IMG/VR virus record: IMGVR_UViG_3300044712_001727
Span: 1 to 39,360 of that record
Length of the DNA stretch: 39,360 nt
Strand: one strand, 5' to 3'
Source of the DNA: a virus
Shown here piece after piece: positions 23,749-32,027 of the stretch. The position numbers and the translations under genes were made by a program. Each line of letters begins with the position of its first letter. Within the stretch, counting starts at the first letter, position 1. The notes under the pieces were generated by a model that saw only the letters and a program-made list of their open reading frames with translations, searched no databases and was not told where the DNA came from.

Positions 23749-24012
23749 TTATGATTCTGCTTTAAGTGCTTCGATCTCGAACGGGTTATTTTGGTAACCG
23801 TAGCGGGCCATATAATAGAGATACAGGACGGCAAAACCGATGTACCAATAGCGCCGCCACTGGCGCTTGTGACAATCCTCGTGTTTCCTCCAGATTGTGG
23901 AGACCTGATATTCCGGGACGGAGTAGAACGTCACCGGCCCCAGGGTGATGGCCCAGCTTTTGTGACCTTTGCGCATGAATAACAGCGCAAACCTTGAATT
24001 ATAGAAATCCAT
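23749..24012 (-). CDS. Small HExxH-containing protein, lysis region
   Basis: 87 residues. It contains HEDCH (residues about 44-48) followed by WRRYWYIGFAVLYLYYMARYG and NPFEIEA. This resembles short phage proteins with an HExxH...NPFExEA pattern and may be a zinc peptidase-like or lysis-associated protein. The start overlaps the Rz1 stop (TGATG). Activity cannot be judged from sequence alone. Confidence 0.5.
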   Translation of the reverse strand: MDFYNSRFALLFMRKGHKSWAITLGPVTFYSVPEYQVSTIWRKHEDCHKRQWRRYWYIGFAVLYLYYMARYGYQNNPFEIEALKAES

Positions 24013-24257
24013 CAGCGGTAGCCCTCCAGAACTGTTTCCAGTTGTTCCGCATATCCGGCCACGGCTTCCAGGGATTCCGCATAAGCGCGGATCACCTCGG
24101 CGGGTGGCGAGTCGGGCCGCAGGGTACCGAGCGAGAGGTGCGGACGGGCGATCACCGGCGGCGCCGGGCAGGGAATAGCCACCGGCACCTCGACGGTGGG
24201 CGGAAGAGTGGTGCAGGCTGATAGCAGGAAATAAGCGGCGAAGATGCTATTTTTCAT
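24012..24257 (-). CDS. Rz1-like outer-membrane spanin lipoprotein
   Basis: Starting at ATG 24257 the product is 81 residues: MKNSIFAAYFLLSACTTLPP, with a lipobox LSAC (C15), then a Pro-rich periplasmic segment. The start lies inside the 3' end of the i-spanin gene in another frame, the classical nested Rz/Rz1 arrangement. Rz1 sits in the outer membrane and pairs with Rz to fuse the membranes at lysis, so a Gram-negative host is implied. Confidence 0.8.
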   Translation of the reverse strand: MKNSIFAAYFLLSACTTLPPTVEVPVAIPCPAPPVIARPHLSLGTLRPDSPPAEVIRAYAESLEAVAGYAEQLETVLEGYR

Positions 24258-24639
24258 CTTCCCACCTCCTGTTGAACTCCAGGGCATGTTCTGCGCCCCA
24301 TACAACCGCATCCGGACATGCGGCCGGGATGGCGGCGACAGTGACGGTGCGGACGCGCTCGACAGTGACGGTGCGGACCTTTTCCGCCTTCTGTGCCGAT
24401 TCCAGTACACGGGCAGCCTGTTTATCGGCTTCGGTCTTCCAGGCGGCAACAGCCTTATTCTGAGCGGCCAGCTTTTCGCCCAGGGACTCCTGGCGGGCTT
24501 TGTATGCGTCAAGCCGTTCGCTCTGGATCTCCGTCGTGACACCCAGGCTGATGCAGACTACCAGGAGCGCGGCGACTGCATAGAGCAGGGCTTGTGCTCC
24601 CCAGGGGGATTGCATGACTATGCCGGCAAGGTAGCTCAC
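24247..24639 (-). CDS. Rz-like inner-membrane spanin
   Basis: 130 residues. One N-terminal transmembrane helix (ALLYAVAALLVVCISLGV, about residues 17-34) is followed by a long helical periplasmic domain (RLDAYKARQESLGEKLAAQN). The start may be GTG at 24639 (overlapping the endolysin stop) or ATG at 24615. The stop overlaps the Rz1 gene. It bridges the periplasm with Rz1 in the last step of lysis. Confidence 0.8.
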   Translation of the reverse strand: MSYLAGIVMQSPWGAQALLYAVAALLVVCISLGVTTEIQSERLDAYKARQESLGEKLAAQNKAVAAWKTEADKQAARVLESAQKAEKVRTVTVERVRTVTVAAIPAACPDAVVWGAEHALEFNRRWEDEK

Positions 24640-25250
24640 CAGTTCACCCTCGACAGCCAGCTGTTGAGGTACTTTTCCATGCGCGGGTTTGCGTTTGCGA
24701 TGTCGATGTAGCGCCCCAACTGGTAGCCGTTCAAGAGCTTGTAGAACCGCACCCGGTTTGTTTTGGAACGGGTATACTCATTGATCCACGTGACGGTTTC
24801 GGGGCTGATCCGGCTGGCAACCGGGAAGTCCCGGCCTTTTCCGTTCAAATGGTTGCAACAGCGGGTGACAATCCGGGCGGACATGCCGACTCCGCAGTTG
24901 ACGGCGGTGTCGAATATCTCGGTTGCAATGCCCTGGCTCTTAAGATCAGAGAGCCGCAGCGGGATCCAGAAGTCATGCTCGTAGAGTTTCCCGGCCTGCG
25001 ATAGCGTCAGGTTCCGGATGTCAAGATTCGGGTAGGTATTGGTGGCAATACCGAACTTGGTACAGCCCACACGACCTACGCCGACCTTGCCGCCGGTCCA
25101 GTTGCCAGGGTCGGAAGGATCACACTGCAAACCACCCTCATGTCCGAATACGACCGCCAGCGACTTCTGTATGTCCGCGGCGAACACCGGAGCGCAGGTT
25201 GTGCAGGCGAACAGCGCCAGGAGAAATAATCCGCAGAGTTTTCTATTCAT
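24636..25250 (-). CDS. Endolysin, glycoside hydrolase family 108-like muramidase
   Basis: 204 residues. The N-terminal signal sequence (MNRKLCGLFLLALFACTTCA) is followed by the GH108 signature GHEGGLQCDPSDPGNWTGG, with the likely catalytic Glu38. The pattern TKFGIATNTYP and the C-terminal part with NGYQLGRYIDIA also fit the family. It cleaves the glycan of peptidoglycan. A signal peptide suggests export by Sec before holin action. Its start overlaps the upstream 59-aa gene, and its end overlaps the i-spanin gene. Confidence 0.85.
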   Translation of the reverse strand: MNRKLCGLFLLALFACTTCAPVFAADIQKSLAVVFGHEGGLQCDPSDPGNWTGGKVGVGRVGCTKFGIATNTYPNLDIRNLTLSQAGKLYEHDFWIPLRLSDLKSQGIATEIFDTAVNCGVGMSARIVTRCCNHLNGKGRDFPVASRISPETVTWINEYTRSKTNRVRFYKLLNGYQLGRYIDIANANPRMEKYLNSWLSRVNW

Positions 25251-25422
25251 GTTGTTTTCCTTCCGGTGACGGTATCAGCAGGTCAATAACTACTTCCCCG
25301 ACGGTCTGGACATCCACCATGGCCGATTCGATCAGGTGGAGTGTGTGGACGTCAGCGGCTGTTTCGCGCAGATCGTTCAAGGCGCGGTAGCAGCGATAGA
25401 GGGCATATAACACTTTGACCAT
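25243..25422 (-). CDS. 59-residue hypothetical protein before the endolysin
   Basis: MVKVLYALYRCYRALNDLRE begins a short helical protein whose TAG overlaps the endolysin ATG. An RBS-like GAGAGG precedes ATG 25422. Unknown function. It is too short for the usual gene-calling thresholds. Confidence 0.5.
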   Translation of the reverse strand: MVKVLYALYRCYRALNDLRETAADVHTLHLIESAMVDVQTVGEVVIDLLIPSPEGKQHE

Positions 25423-25519
25423 GACAGCCTCTCAGGTCCGGATTGTTACGGCAGCGCTTGCAGGCCTGCCCTTTTCCGTGGTGTCCGTACTGTCTCAGCA
25501 CGGGGCAATACCAGGCCAT
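25352..25519 (-). CDS. Possible 55-residue Cys-rich protein
   Basis: The ATG at 25519 lies directly after the stop of the 31-aa zinc-ribbon gene. The product begins MAWYCPVLRQYGHHGKGQAC and contains C20-x2-C23 and other Cys/His. It overlaps the 59-aa gene by about 70 bases in another frame, which makes it doubtful. Conservation would decide. Confidence 0.3.
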   Translation of the reverse strand: MAWYCPVLRQYGHHGKGQACKRCRNNPDLRGCHGQSVICPLSLLPRLERSARNSR

Positions 25520-25615
25520 CTATCTACTCTCACAGGCCGACCAGCCGCAGGCCGGGCAGGTGGCGCATCCGCATTCGTGCCGCAGGATGGCGTTGCACTC
25601 GGGACAGGTCGTCAT
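25520..25615 (-). CDS. 31-residue zinc-ribbon-like microprotein
   Basis: MTTCPECNAILRHECGCATC followed by PACGWSACESR: CPEC and CPAC knuckles typical of a small zinc ribbon. Its ATG is 2 bases after the stop of the 101-aa gene, and its stop is followed by the next possible ATG. Function unknown. Confidence 0.45.
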   Translation of the reverse strand: MTTCPECNAILRHECGCATCPACGWSACESR

Positions 25616-25616
25616 T

Positions 25617-25922
25617 TCAGTTCGTCAGCTTTGAGAGCTGTTCCGGAGGGATTCCGGATTTGACCGCGATCACCAATAAGATGCCCTTGATAATGGCTAT
25701 CTCCGACGCCAGTTTGGTGGTAATGTCATCGCCCGCTTTTTCGCACTTGGCACAATCCGCGCGGGTGATAAAATCGCCGATAGTCTTTTTGCACTGGGCG
25801 CAATCGGCCTTGGTGATAAAGTCGTCGCGGGTGGCACGTTTGAAAAAGTAATCGACGACCCGCTTTAAAATCTCCATTCCGACTATTGAGATGATAACCA
25901 GCATGGCGGTGTGTGTGTCCAT
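25617..25922 (-). CDS. Membrane protein with a tandem Cys motif; candidate holin
   Basis: 101 residues. The N-terminal hydrophobic helix (AMLVIISIVGMEILKRVVDY) is followed by two near-identical units DDFITKADCAQCKK and GDFITRADCAKCEK (each C-x2-C), and a second hydrophobic segment at the C-terminus (IAIIKGILLVIAVKSGI). It lies two genes before the endolysin, where holins are found, so a membrane pore or lysis role is plausible. The paired Cys motif is not usual in holins. It could also bind zinc. Confidence 0.5.
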   Translation of the reverse strand: MDTHTAMLVIISIVGMEILKRVVDYFFKRATRDDFITKADCAQCKKTIGDFITRADCAKCEKAGDDITTKLASEIAIIKGILLVIAVKSGIPPEQLSKLTN

Positions 25923-25928
25923 ATCCCC

Positions 25929-26381
25929 TCACTCTTGCCCAAAGGGCGTAACGTAAAAGATGGTAAATGCGACCTGCACGATACTGTAGATTTCATCTCC
26001 GGCCTGGACAGCGACCGATGATTTGCAACTGTCTATGATCTCAATCAGGCCGCCGAAGCGGAGATCAGCGTAGAGCGCCTTGACCAGATCGGCCTTGAGC
26101 TTGCGTCCGGCAGCCCCGGTCAGATCATCGGCTATAAACCCCTCCCAGGACATGGGATACATATGATTGACCTGCCCCATATCGGGCGGTACCGGTCCGA
26201 CCTCGACGCCGCTTTGCAGCTCTCCCGGGAACCAGGCGATGCAGGGCATGACGTCCGGGTACTCGGTGTAGGCCAGTTCGCGATAGACGCTGGCGCCCGC
26301 GCTGGTCTGGTAACCGTTGGTGGTGCGGATGGTGGCCAGCAAGTTTGCGATGTAGCTGTCTATGGAGTCTTGAACGGTCAT
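25929..26381 (-). CDS. Head-tail connector / tail terminator-like protein
   Basis: 150 residues, between the capsid genes and the lysis cassette. The length and pattern (helical N-terminus, then AWFPGELQSGV and IYSIVQVAFTIFYV) resemble tail terminator (gpU-like) proteins. It overlaps the preceding gene by 4 bases (ATGA). Confidence 0.55.
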   Translation of the reverse strand: MTVQDSIDSYIANLLATIRTTNGYQTSAGASVYRELAYTEYPDVMPCIAWFPGELQSGVEVGPVPPDMGQVNHMYPMSWEGFIADDLTGAAGRKLKADLVKALYADLRFGGLIEIIDSCKSSVAVQAGDEIYSIVQVAFTIFYVTPFGQE

Positions 26382-26680
26382 TTTTTCGCCAGTATCACCC
26401 GGGTAAACCCGGATGCCAGATCCTGCGGTTTGGTGTGCATGCGGTATTCAACCCCGTCGATGACGAACGTATTGCTGCTGGTTACTCCAGACATATCGGA
26501 TATTGCGCACATGAATGACGGATTGAGCGTGCCGGCGGTAGCCTCGAAAGGAGAGACAGTCTCGAAGTCCTTGCGGAACTTGCCGCGGATGGTTTTGACT
26601 GTCACGGTTAACAGTTTGACCGTGATATCCTCGCCGGTCAGATCGAGGATGTCGGTTATGTCGGCGGCATCGAACTGCAT
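26378..26680 (-). CDS. Head-tail joining protein (FII-like, putative)
   Basis: 100 residues. A beta-rich small protein (DITDILDLTGEDITVKLLTV...) next to the tail terminator-like gene and behind the capsid genes. Position and size fit a neck or head-completion protein of the FII type. Sequence evidence is weak. Confidence 0.55.
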   Translation of the reverse strand: MQFDAADITDILDLTGEDITVKLLTVTVKTIRGKFRKDFETVSPFEATAGTLNPSFMCAISDMSGVTSSNTFVIDGVEYRMHTKPQDLASGFTRVILAKK

Positions 26681-26941
26681 TTACTTGCCCGCCTGTTTAT
26701 TGGCATCTTTGCCAGGTTTGGCCTTGATCGGTTCGAGCGACTGGAGCAGCGCCTTGCCGACCTCCCCGTCATAACCGATTACTTCACCGGATTTGAACTG
26801 GACCGCGCTGCGGATCTCGTAGAGCCCGTCTCCCAGATTGGTCAGGGCATGGGAGCGGGCTGCGGCCTGGACAGCGGCGAGCTGCAAGATGCCTGTATTG
26901 AATATCAAGCCTTCGGCAGCGGTAATCTTGAACTTTTCCAT
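26681..26941 (-). CDS. Small head-region protein (86 aa)
   Basis: The start at ATG 26941 has GGAG upstream, which rules out the earlier in-frame start. MEKFKITAAEGLIFNTGILQ begins a small protein with a basic tail (KAKPGKDANKQAGK). It lies just after the terminator behind the capsid gene. A head-tail connector or decoration role is inferred. Confidence 0.55.
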   Translation of the reverse strand: MEKFKITAAEGLIFNTGILQLAAVQAAARSHALTNLGDGLYEIRSAVQFKSGEVIGYDGEVGKALLQSLEPIKAKPGKDANKQAGK

Positions 26942-26975
26942 AACAGCTCCTTTGATAAGGGTTCGGGTGTTGAAC

Positions 26976-27006
26976 AAAAGGCCGGGACCGGTGCCCCGGC
27001 CTTTTT
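26976..27006 (-). terminator. Terminator after the major capsid gene
   Basis: GGCCGGG / CCCGGCC 7-bp stem (26980-26986 with 26995-27001) with an 8-base loop and TTTTG on the minus strand. It would partly stop readthrough from the strongly expressed capsid gene. Confidence 0.65.
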
Positions 27007-27025
27007 ACTTCAACGTCCGAACGGC

Positions 27026-27964
27026 TTAGGTAAAGGTCGTCAGGCAGGCAAACTGCCAGAAACCATAACCTGCGGCACGGCTGGTATACAGGCCGTACTG
27101 GTGCTTTTTGTAGGTGAACTCCAGCTCCGAACCTTCGGCGATGGCCGAAACCTCGACCGGCTCCTCTTCTTGCCGGATCAGCGGCGGCACATGGGAATCT
27201 GTGCGGAACACGTAGAACTTGGTGGCGTCGGTCAGATAGGGGTTGACGTCAAACGAGACGCTGAACTTGTCGGTGTTGACCAGGGTGTTTGTCCGGCTCG
27301 TGCTGCCATCCACAATGATGGTATCGGACAGGGCCGCAGCAGTAACCTGCATCAACGCAGTAGGAACCATGACCAGAAACTGGCTGGCGGAGGCGTTCAT
27401 TGGTTCGCCCTGATCGTCTTTGAAGCCAAGAATGGCCTGAATGGCCGAAAAGATGGCGGTGGACATTTCGGCGGCGGTCGGCGTGGTGCCAGTGGCTGCG
27501 GCGCAGGTCAGATCGTTGTCCTGGGTGCCGCTGTCGCCTTCGGTGTGGTCGGTATCAAAAAAATACTGGCCGTCGTAGCACACCTGTGATTCGCCGTTGG
27601 TTAGCAGCGTCGAAAGCAATTTTGCCCAGTGAGCGTCGGCGCGGTTGACGTGCTCGCTGATGCGCATTTCGATCTGGCCGGTTTTATCGCGACGCAGTTC
27701 CTTGACAAGGAATTCGATGGTGGACTCGAACTCTTTGTTGCGGATCTTGTAACTCTGATCCCGCAGACCCTTGGCGTTACGCCCGCCGACCCACTCGCGC
27801 ATGCCTGGCACCTGTCCGAGCCATGCATACTCTTCGGTTTCCTGATCCGACCCGTAGGGGATGGCGTTGGAAATCCGGCCTACCCAGGGGAGACCCGTGG
27901 GCTGTTCGAGGGCCAGTGAATACATTCCCATCACGGCCCGGCTGCTCAGTTTCTCTGTTCCCAT
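27026..27964 (-). CDS. Major capsid protein (Mu gpT-like)
   Basis: 312 residues. The sequence (SLALEQPTGLPWVGRISNAI; TEEYAWLGQVPGMREWVGGR; a C-terminal YKKHQYGLYTSRAAGYGFWQ) matches the Mu-like major head family T (Pfam Mu_gpT), which has the HK97 fold. It follows the decoration-like gene and precedes a terminator, which is typical of the most abundant capsid protein. Confidence 0.85.
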   Translation of the reverse strand: MGTEKLSSRAVMGMYSLALEQPTGLPWVGRISNAIPYGSDQETEEYAWLGQVPGMREWVGGRNAKGLRDQSYKIRNKEFESTIEFLVKELRRDKTGQIEMRISEHVNRADAHWAKLLSTLLTNGESQVCYDGQYFFDTDHTEGDSGTQDNDLTCAAATGTTPTAAEMSTAIFSAIQAILGFKDDQGEPMNASASQFLVMVPTALMQVTAAALSDTIIVDGSTSRTNTLVNTDKFSVSFDVNPYLTDATKFYVFRTDSHVPPLIRQEEEPVEVSAIAEGSELEFTYKKHQYGLYTSRAAGYGFWQFACLTTFT

Positions 27965-28000
27965 ATCCGTTATCTCCTTTACAGTGGTTTTTGTGATGTG

Positions 28001-28765
28001 TTATTCGCTGGCCCAGATGCCTTTGAGGCCGTTGACCGTGTAGCCGTCGGTATGACCGGCGGTGAGGGTGACATAATCACCACGCCGAGCGGTTGCCAGG
28101 GTGTTGATCAGATCCTTGTCATCAGTCCCGGCCAGATCCGGCCCCATGATTTTGTCGGAGGAGTTGGGAGACGCGCTGATCTGGGCTGTGCCAAACGGCG
28201 CCATGCAGACCAGGGTGACGTCTGAAAGCGCGGTAGCAGTGACGGGCAGAGTGACGACCGTGGTCACCGTGCAAAAAATGACCTTGCCGGTATCCTGTGC
28301 GTCAAGGGTTTTGGTAGCTGCGGAAAGGGTTTCTTTGACTTTTCCCTCGTAGGGATCGGCGTATTTGTCTGCGTCAAACTCGACGATGACCACGCCTGAA
28401 CTGACGAAACGGCGTACATAGCCGACGAAACTGGCCCCGGTCGGCAGGAAGACAAACGTGTCGTCATCCGTGGCGTAAACCGGTTGATCAACATCGGTGA
28501 TGACTGCTCCGGATACGGACAACTGTACGCAGCCGCGGCGGTTGACCCTGACGTTGATTGCGGAGGCGGTACCAGCGGAATTGTCAGCCTGGCGCTCGGC
28601 AAAACCGGCGAACAGATCTCCGGCGACCAGCGGGCGGGCCAGGCCGGTTCCGGCAACGATGCCGACGGCCGCACCCTCATAAACGATGTCGCTGGCAATA
28701 ACCGGGAATTCGTTGATATCCCCGAGTTCGTAGGCACGGGGAACGTTTTTCGCTAAAGTTGTCAT
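28001..28765 (-). CDS. Head decoration / fibre-like protein (DUF2190-like)
   Basis: 254 residues. Its N-terminal part (PVIASDIVYEGAAVGIV; a DLFAGFAERQADN stretch) resembles DUF2190-type capsid decoration proteins found between protease and capsid genes. A C-terminal addition after about residue 140 carries a Thr/Val-rich repeat-like domain (VIFCTVTTVVTLPVTATALS), probably a surface domain. It may trimerise on the capsid. Assignment is by family likeness and position. Confidence 0.65.
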   Translation of the reverse strand: MTTLAKNVPRAYELGDINEFPVIASDIVYEGAAVGIVAGTGLARPLVAGDLFAGFAERQADNSAGTASAINVRVNRRGCVQLSVSGAVITDVDQPVYATDDDTFVFLPTGASFVGYVRRFVSSGVVIVEFDADKYADPYEGKVKETLSAATKTLDAQDTGKVIFCTVTTVVTLPVTATALSDVTLVCMAPFGTAQISASPNSSDKIMGPDLAGTDDKDLINTLATARRGDYVTLTAGHTDGYTVNGLKGIWASE

Positions 28766-28795
28766 AAGCTCTCTCTCCTATTTTTTTTGAGATGG

Positions 28796-29305
28796 TTATC
28801 TTTTGTTGAGAATCCGGACCCGTCCGGCTTCCTGATTGCGACGGAAGGCTACAAAAGCTTCCTGACTGGTGAATTCTGACTTGAGCGCCGGGTTTTTATC
28901 CCACTCGGCAGCGGCACGCTCTTCGACCGTGGCGTCTGATCCGGAAGCGCAATCATCCCCGGCGTCTCCGGTTGCAGTCGGCAGTGCGGCAACCACAGGG
29001 TTCGCGCCTGCCTGCAATCCGGACAGAGCGCTTTCGCGCAACTGCTTTTCGGCAGCCAGGACCGAAAGAGCGGCCTCACCGCCGGTGGTTTTTCCGTCGA
29101 ACTTCAGTTCGGCAATCAGCTTTTCGTGTCCGGGCATGCAGGCTGATTCCACCGCCTGGATGCGTTGCCGCTCGGTTGCAGCCCCCTCTTCGCGTGCCGC
29201 GGCAAGTGCCGATGTTTCAAGGGCAACGGCTGCGGAGGCTTTTCCCTCGGCCAAAATAGCCTGGTAGAGGTCGGGGTGTTTCTCCAGCAATGTTTCTCGA
29301 TCCAT
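28796..29305 (-). CDS. Nested scaffold protein (internal start)
   Basis: In-frame ATG at 29305, five bases after CGGAGG, begins MDRETLLEKHPDLYQAILAE and gives 169 residues of the helical C-terminal half of the protease gene. This is the lambda C/Nu3 arrangement, in which the same frame yields both protease-scaffold fusion and free scaffold. Confidence 0.55.
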   Translation of the reverse strand: MDRETLLEKHPDLYQAILAEGKASAAVALETSALAAAREEGAATERQRIQAVESACMPGHEKLIAELKFDGKTTGGEAALSVLAAEKQLRESALSGLQAGANPVVAALPTATGDAGDDCASGSDATVEERAAAEWDKNPALKSEFTSQEAFVAFRRNQEAGRVRILNKR

Positions 29306-30199
29306 TTTTTCCTCCGTTTCCGTCGCCGCTGTAACGGCTGACATTTTTGTTGTACTTCTGACGCCCTTGCGGGCGATCTGGATTGCTTTATCCACCGGCG
29401 CAACTTCATCAGCCAGACCTATACCAACCGCTTTTTTTCCGACAAAACAGCCCGCCTCTGTGCCTCTGACGACACTTTCGGAGATGCCACGGTTGCGGGC
29501 CACGGTGGAGACAAACAGGTCGTATGTTTCGGCAACGCCCGCCTGCAGCTCGGTAAGCGCCTCGCTGGAAAGAGGACGGTGGGGAGAGTAATCAACCTTT
29601 TTCGCTCCGGCGTAAATGTGGGTGATAGTTATACCGGCGGCATCTTCGGCCCGGGAAAAATCGGCATGGGTAGCGACTACTCCGACAGATCCGGCGCCAC
29701 CGGTGCGGGGGATGATGATCCGTCCGGCGGAACTGGCCAGCAGGTATGCGGCGCTGTAGGCTGATTCGTTACAAACGGCGGTGATCGGTTTCATGGCGCG
29801 GGACTGATAGATATGATCGGCCAGGTCAAATACGCCGCAGACCTCGCCGCCAGGGGAATCGATATCCAGCAGTATTGACTGGACTCCGTCATCAGCCAGG
29901 GCGGTGTCAAAGGCCTTGCGGATCTCGCCGTAGGTGGTGGGCCCTCCGCTGGGATAATCGGAGGCCATGACGCGGTGGAGCAGCGGGCCGTACATACCGA
30001 CTACGGCAACACCATCTCGGACGTAGTAGCCGGAGCGGGCGCGGTCCTGATCGGAAAGGACAGCGGCCTCCTGGAGGGGAAGCGCGGACAGATCCAGATT
30101 GAAGCGCGGGCCGAGGGCGTGCAGCACTACGTTCAGCTTTGCTTCGGATATCATCAGCGGTCGGTTGAAGAGCAGTTCGGCTATTCTCATGTTTCTCAT
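28796..30199 (-). CDS. S49-family prohead protease with C-terminal scaffold
   Basis: 467 residues. The N-terminal half is an S49/SppA-type protease: LLDIDSPGGEV, NESAYSAAYLLASSAGRI (nucleophile probably S149) and the GSVGVVATH region, as in lambda gpC. The C-terminal half is helical and Ala/Glu-rich (ETEEKMDRETLLEKHPDLYQ), as in scaffold domains. An internal start gives the scaffold alone (see 28796-29305). The ATG overlaps the portal stop (ATGA). It cleaves capsid precursors during head maturation. Confidence 0.88.
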   Translation of the reverse strand: MRNMRIAELLFNRPLMISEAKLNVVLHALGPRFNLDLSALPLQEAAVLSDQDRARSGYYVRDGVAVVGMYGPLLHRVMASDYPSGGPTTYGEIRKAFDTALADDGVQSILLDIDSPGGEVCGVFDLADHIYQSRAMKPITAVCNESAYSAAYLLASSAGRIIIPRTGGAGSVGVVATHADFSRAEDAAGITITHIYAGAKKVDYSPHRPLSSEALTELQAGVAETYDLFVSTVARNRGISESVVRGTEAGCFVGKKAVGIGLADEVAPVDKAIQIARKGVRSTTKMSAVTAATETEEKMDRETLLEKHPDLYQAILAEGKASAAVALETSALAAAREEGAATERQRIQAVESACMPGHEKLIAELKFDGKTTGGEAALSVLAAEKQLRESALSGLQAGANPVVAALPTATGDAGDDCASGSDATVEERAAAEWDKNPALKSEFTSQEAFVAFRRNQEAGRVRILNKR

Positions 30200-31812
30200 G
30201 CCGGGGAGTCCTCCGGATTGTTTTTGTCGTAGGGCGGCGTGTCAACGTGTTGCACCGCCTGTTTTTCCATAGGAGTAAGGCCGTCCCGATCCCTCATGCG
30301 CTTTTCCTTGACCTGCTGGCGGTGATTCCGCTCCCAGTCGCCTCCGGTGAGCTTGATGGTTTCTTCGGCCAGCGTTGACAGCCCTTCGTCAATACGGGTG
30401 GTGGCGGCATTGGCGGCCTTGTTCTCATCAATATGGCCGCGGGCGTCGCCGATCCACTCGCAACCCAGATAGGCCATGCGGATCAGAGGATCGGAGAGAA
30501 AACCGGGAGCGGAGAGACGGCCCAGGGCTACGGCTTCGGTGATAACCGCTTCCCAGATCGGCTGACAGTAATCGGCGGCCAGCCAGAAACGGCAGGAAAG
30601 GACATAGCGCCAGAATTCCAGGAGCGCAGCTTGTGAGGCGGAGTATGAGGCGGTGAAGTGTTTGATCAGAATCTCATGGGGCATCTCGATTGCTGCGCCG
30701 ATCTGCTGCGCCATGGCATTGAGGAACGCTTCGGCGGCGACGTTGGGCCGCTTGGGATCCACAACACTGATGTCCTCATCGGGCCAGAGGCCTATCACCG
30801 ACCCGGAGCCGAGCTTGATACCATCGGTGTCGATGCGCTCTTTTGCTTTTTCATCCTGGTCAACCAGCTCCGGATTCGGATTGCTGGATTTGACAACGAC
30901 GGTGAGCAGCGAGGAGACCACGGCGGCCTGAATCTCGTTGTCGGTATAGGTGGTGAACTGCTTGATCAGCTCGATAACCGGGGCCAGATCGGGAACACCA
31001 CGGGTCTGGCCGATGCGGCGCTTGCGGTAGACGTGCAGCACGAGGCGGCGACCATCGGTGTCAAAGGCTTTCAGCTCCATCCATTCGCGCTTTTTGGTGT
31101 AACGCATGTTGCCGGGATGGAACTTGGCGATATGATATTTGACCGGAGCGCCGTTTTTGTCTTTTTCGACTCCGGCGATCATGGTTTCCGTGTCCGGTTT
31201 GAGGCTCGGATTGCAGACCCGGTCGGATTCAATAAAGTTTATGCGGAGACGATAGGGATTGTTAGGGCGCGGGATGCGCGGAAGATTGGTGAAGGTGTCG
31301 CCGGCGGACAACATGGATCGAAAAACAAGATCCTGCGACTGGGAAAAGTTGAGTTGCTGCTCGACGTCAAAGTCCTTACCGGAGGTGGCCAGCTTAAATT
31401 CCTGCTCGGCCTTGCGCTCCCAGGCGTCGGCCTGATCTTCGCTGAGTCCGGAGAGTATGTCGCGATCAATGGCGGCGCGGGGTTTGAGACCGGTACCGAC
31501 TACGTTGGTGACTTTGGTATTGATGGCACCGGCGGCGATGGGAGAGTTGCGCTCCAGGTCGCGGGACCGGTCGCGGAGCTCGGGGAGATCGTAGAGGATA
31601 ACGGAATCGGCGTCGCCATCGCCCGGTTTCCAGGAGGATGTCTGTTTCCGGTCGCGGCGTGCGCCGGTGTAGCCGCCGACAATAGCCATCTGGGCCCGGG
31701 CGCGCATGCGCTCGACACCGTGAGCCGGACTGAAATAGTTGACGACCTTATCCGCAAGGGTCGGCTCGACAGTGACCGTTTCACGGCCTATGCGCAGGGT
31801 GAACGGTTTCAA
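30196..31812 (-). CDS. Portal protein (lambda gpB-type)
   Basis: 538 residues, length and sequence fitting the lambda portal family (Phage_portal_2): VGGYTGARRDRKQTSSW, the NFIESDRVCNP segment, YTKKREWMELKAFD and a conserved HIDENKAANAATTRIDEGLS near the C-terminus. It forms the dodecameric ring through which DNA is packaged. It uses a TTG start at 31812 that overlaps the DUF6148-like stop by four bases. It follows the terminase genes. Confidence 0.9.
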   Translation of the reverse strand: MKPFTLRIGRETVTVEPTLADKVVNYFSPAHGVERMRARAQMAIVGGYTGARRDRKQTSSWKPGDGDADSVILYDLPELRDRSRDLERNSPIAAGAINTKVTNVVGTGLKPRAAIDRDILSGLSEDQADAWERKAEQEFKLATSGKDFDVEQQLNFSQSQDLVFRSMLSAGDTFTNLPRIPRPNNPYRLRINFIESDRVCNPSLKPDTETMIAGVEKDKNGAPVKYHIAKFHPGNMRYTKKREWMELKAFDTDGRRLVLHVYRKRRIGQTRGVPDLAPVIELIKQFTTYTDNEIQAAVVSSLLTVVVKSSNPNPELVDQDEKAKERIDTDGIKLGSGSVIGLWPDEDISVVDPKRPNVAAEAFLNAMAQQIGAAIEMPHEILIKHFTASYSASQAALLEFWRYVLSCRFWLAADYCQPIWEAVITEAVALGRLSAPGFLSDPLIRMAYLGCEWIGDARGHIDENKAANAATTRIDEGLSTLAEETIKLTGGDWERNHRQQVKEKRMRDRDGLTPMEKQAVQHVDTPPYDKNNPEDSPA

Positions 31813-32027
31813 TCCGCCACCTGCAGACGCCGCACGTAGATGCCGCCCCGGTCGAGTCGCTGTAAACGCCGGTCCCAGGTTTCAATGCCCTTCTGTATCC
31901 AGTCCAGATTGGCGCGGGTATACTCGACACCGTCGATGACGATCTTTTGCCCGGCCAGCACTTTTGTTTCGGCGGCGAGGTATTCGTTGAGCTTTGATTG
32001 TGCGGTTGCGAGATCAATCCCGGCCAT
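31809..32027 (-). CDS. DUF6148-like / gpW-like small head protein
   Basis: 72 residues: MAGIDLATAQSKLNEYLAAE followed by a GQKIVIDGVEYTRANLD strand pair and a WDRRLQRLDR helix. This resembles the short proteins (DUF6148, gpW-like) found between terminase and portal genes. It may help head assembly or join the head to the tail. RBS CTGGAG lies 5 bases before ATG 32027. The upstream neighbour is a foreign-looking cassette. Confidence 0.7.
   Translation of the reverse strand: MAGIDLATAQSKLNEYLAAETKVLAGQKIVIDGVEYTRANLDWIQKGIETWDRRLQRLDRGGIYVRRLQVAD

Noticed and set aside
26849-27589. 246-aa plus-strand frame over the capsid gene
   Set aside because: Gly-rich antisense translation of the major capsid gene with no start signal.
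30658-31839. 393-aa plus-strand frame
   Set aside because: Antisense to the portal gene; its length is a by-product of the GC-rich codon use of the minus gene.
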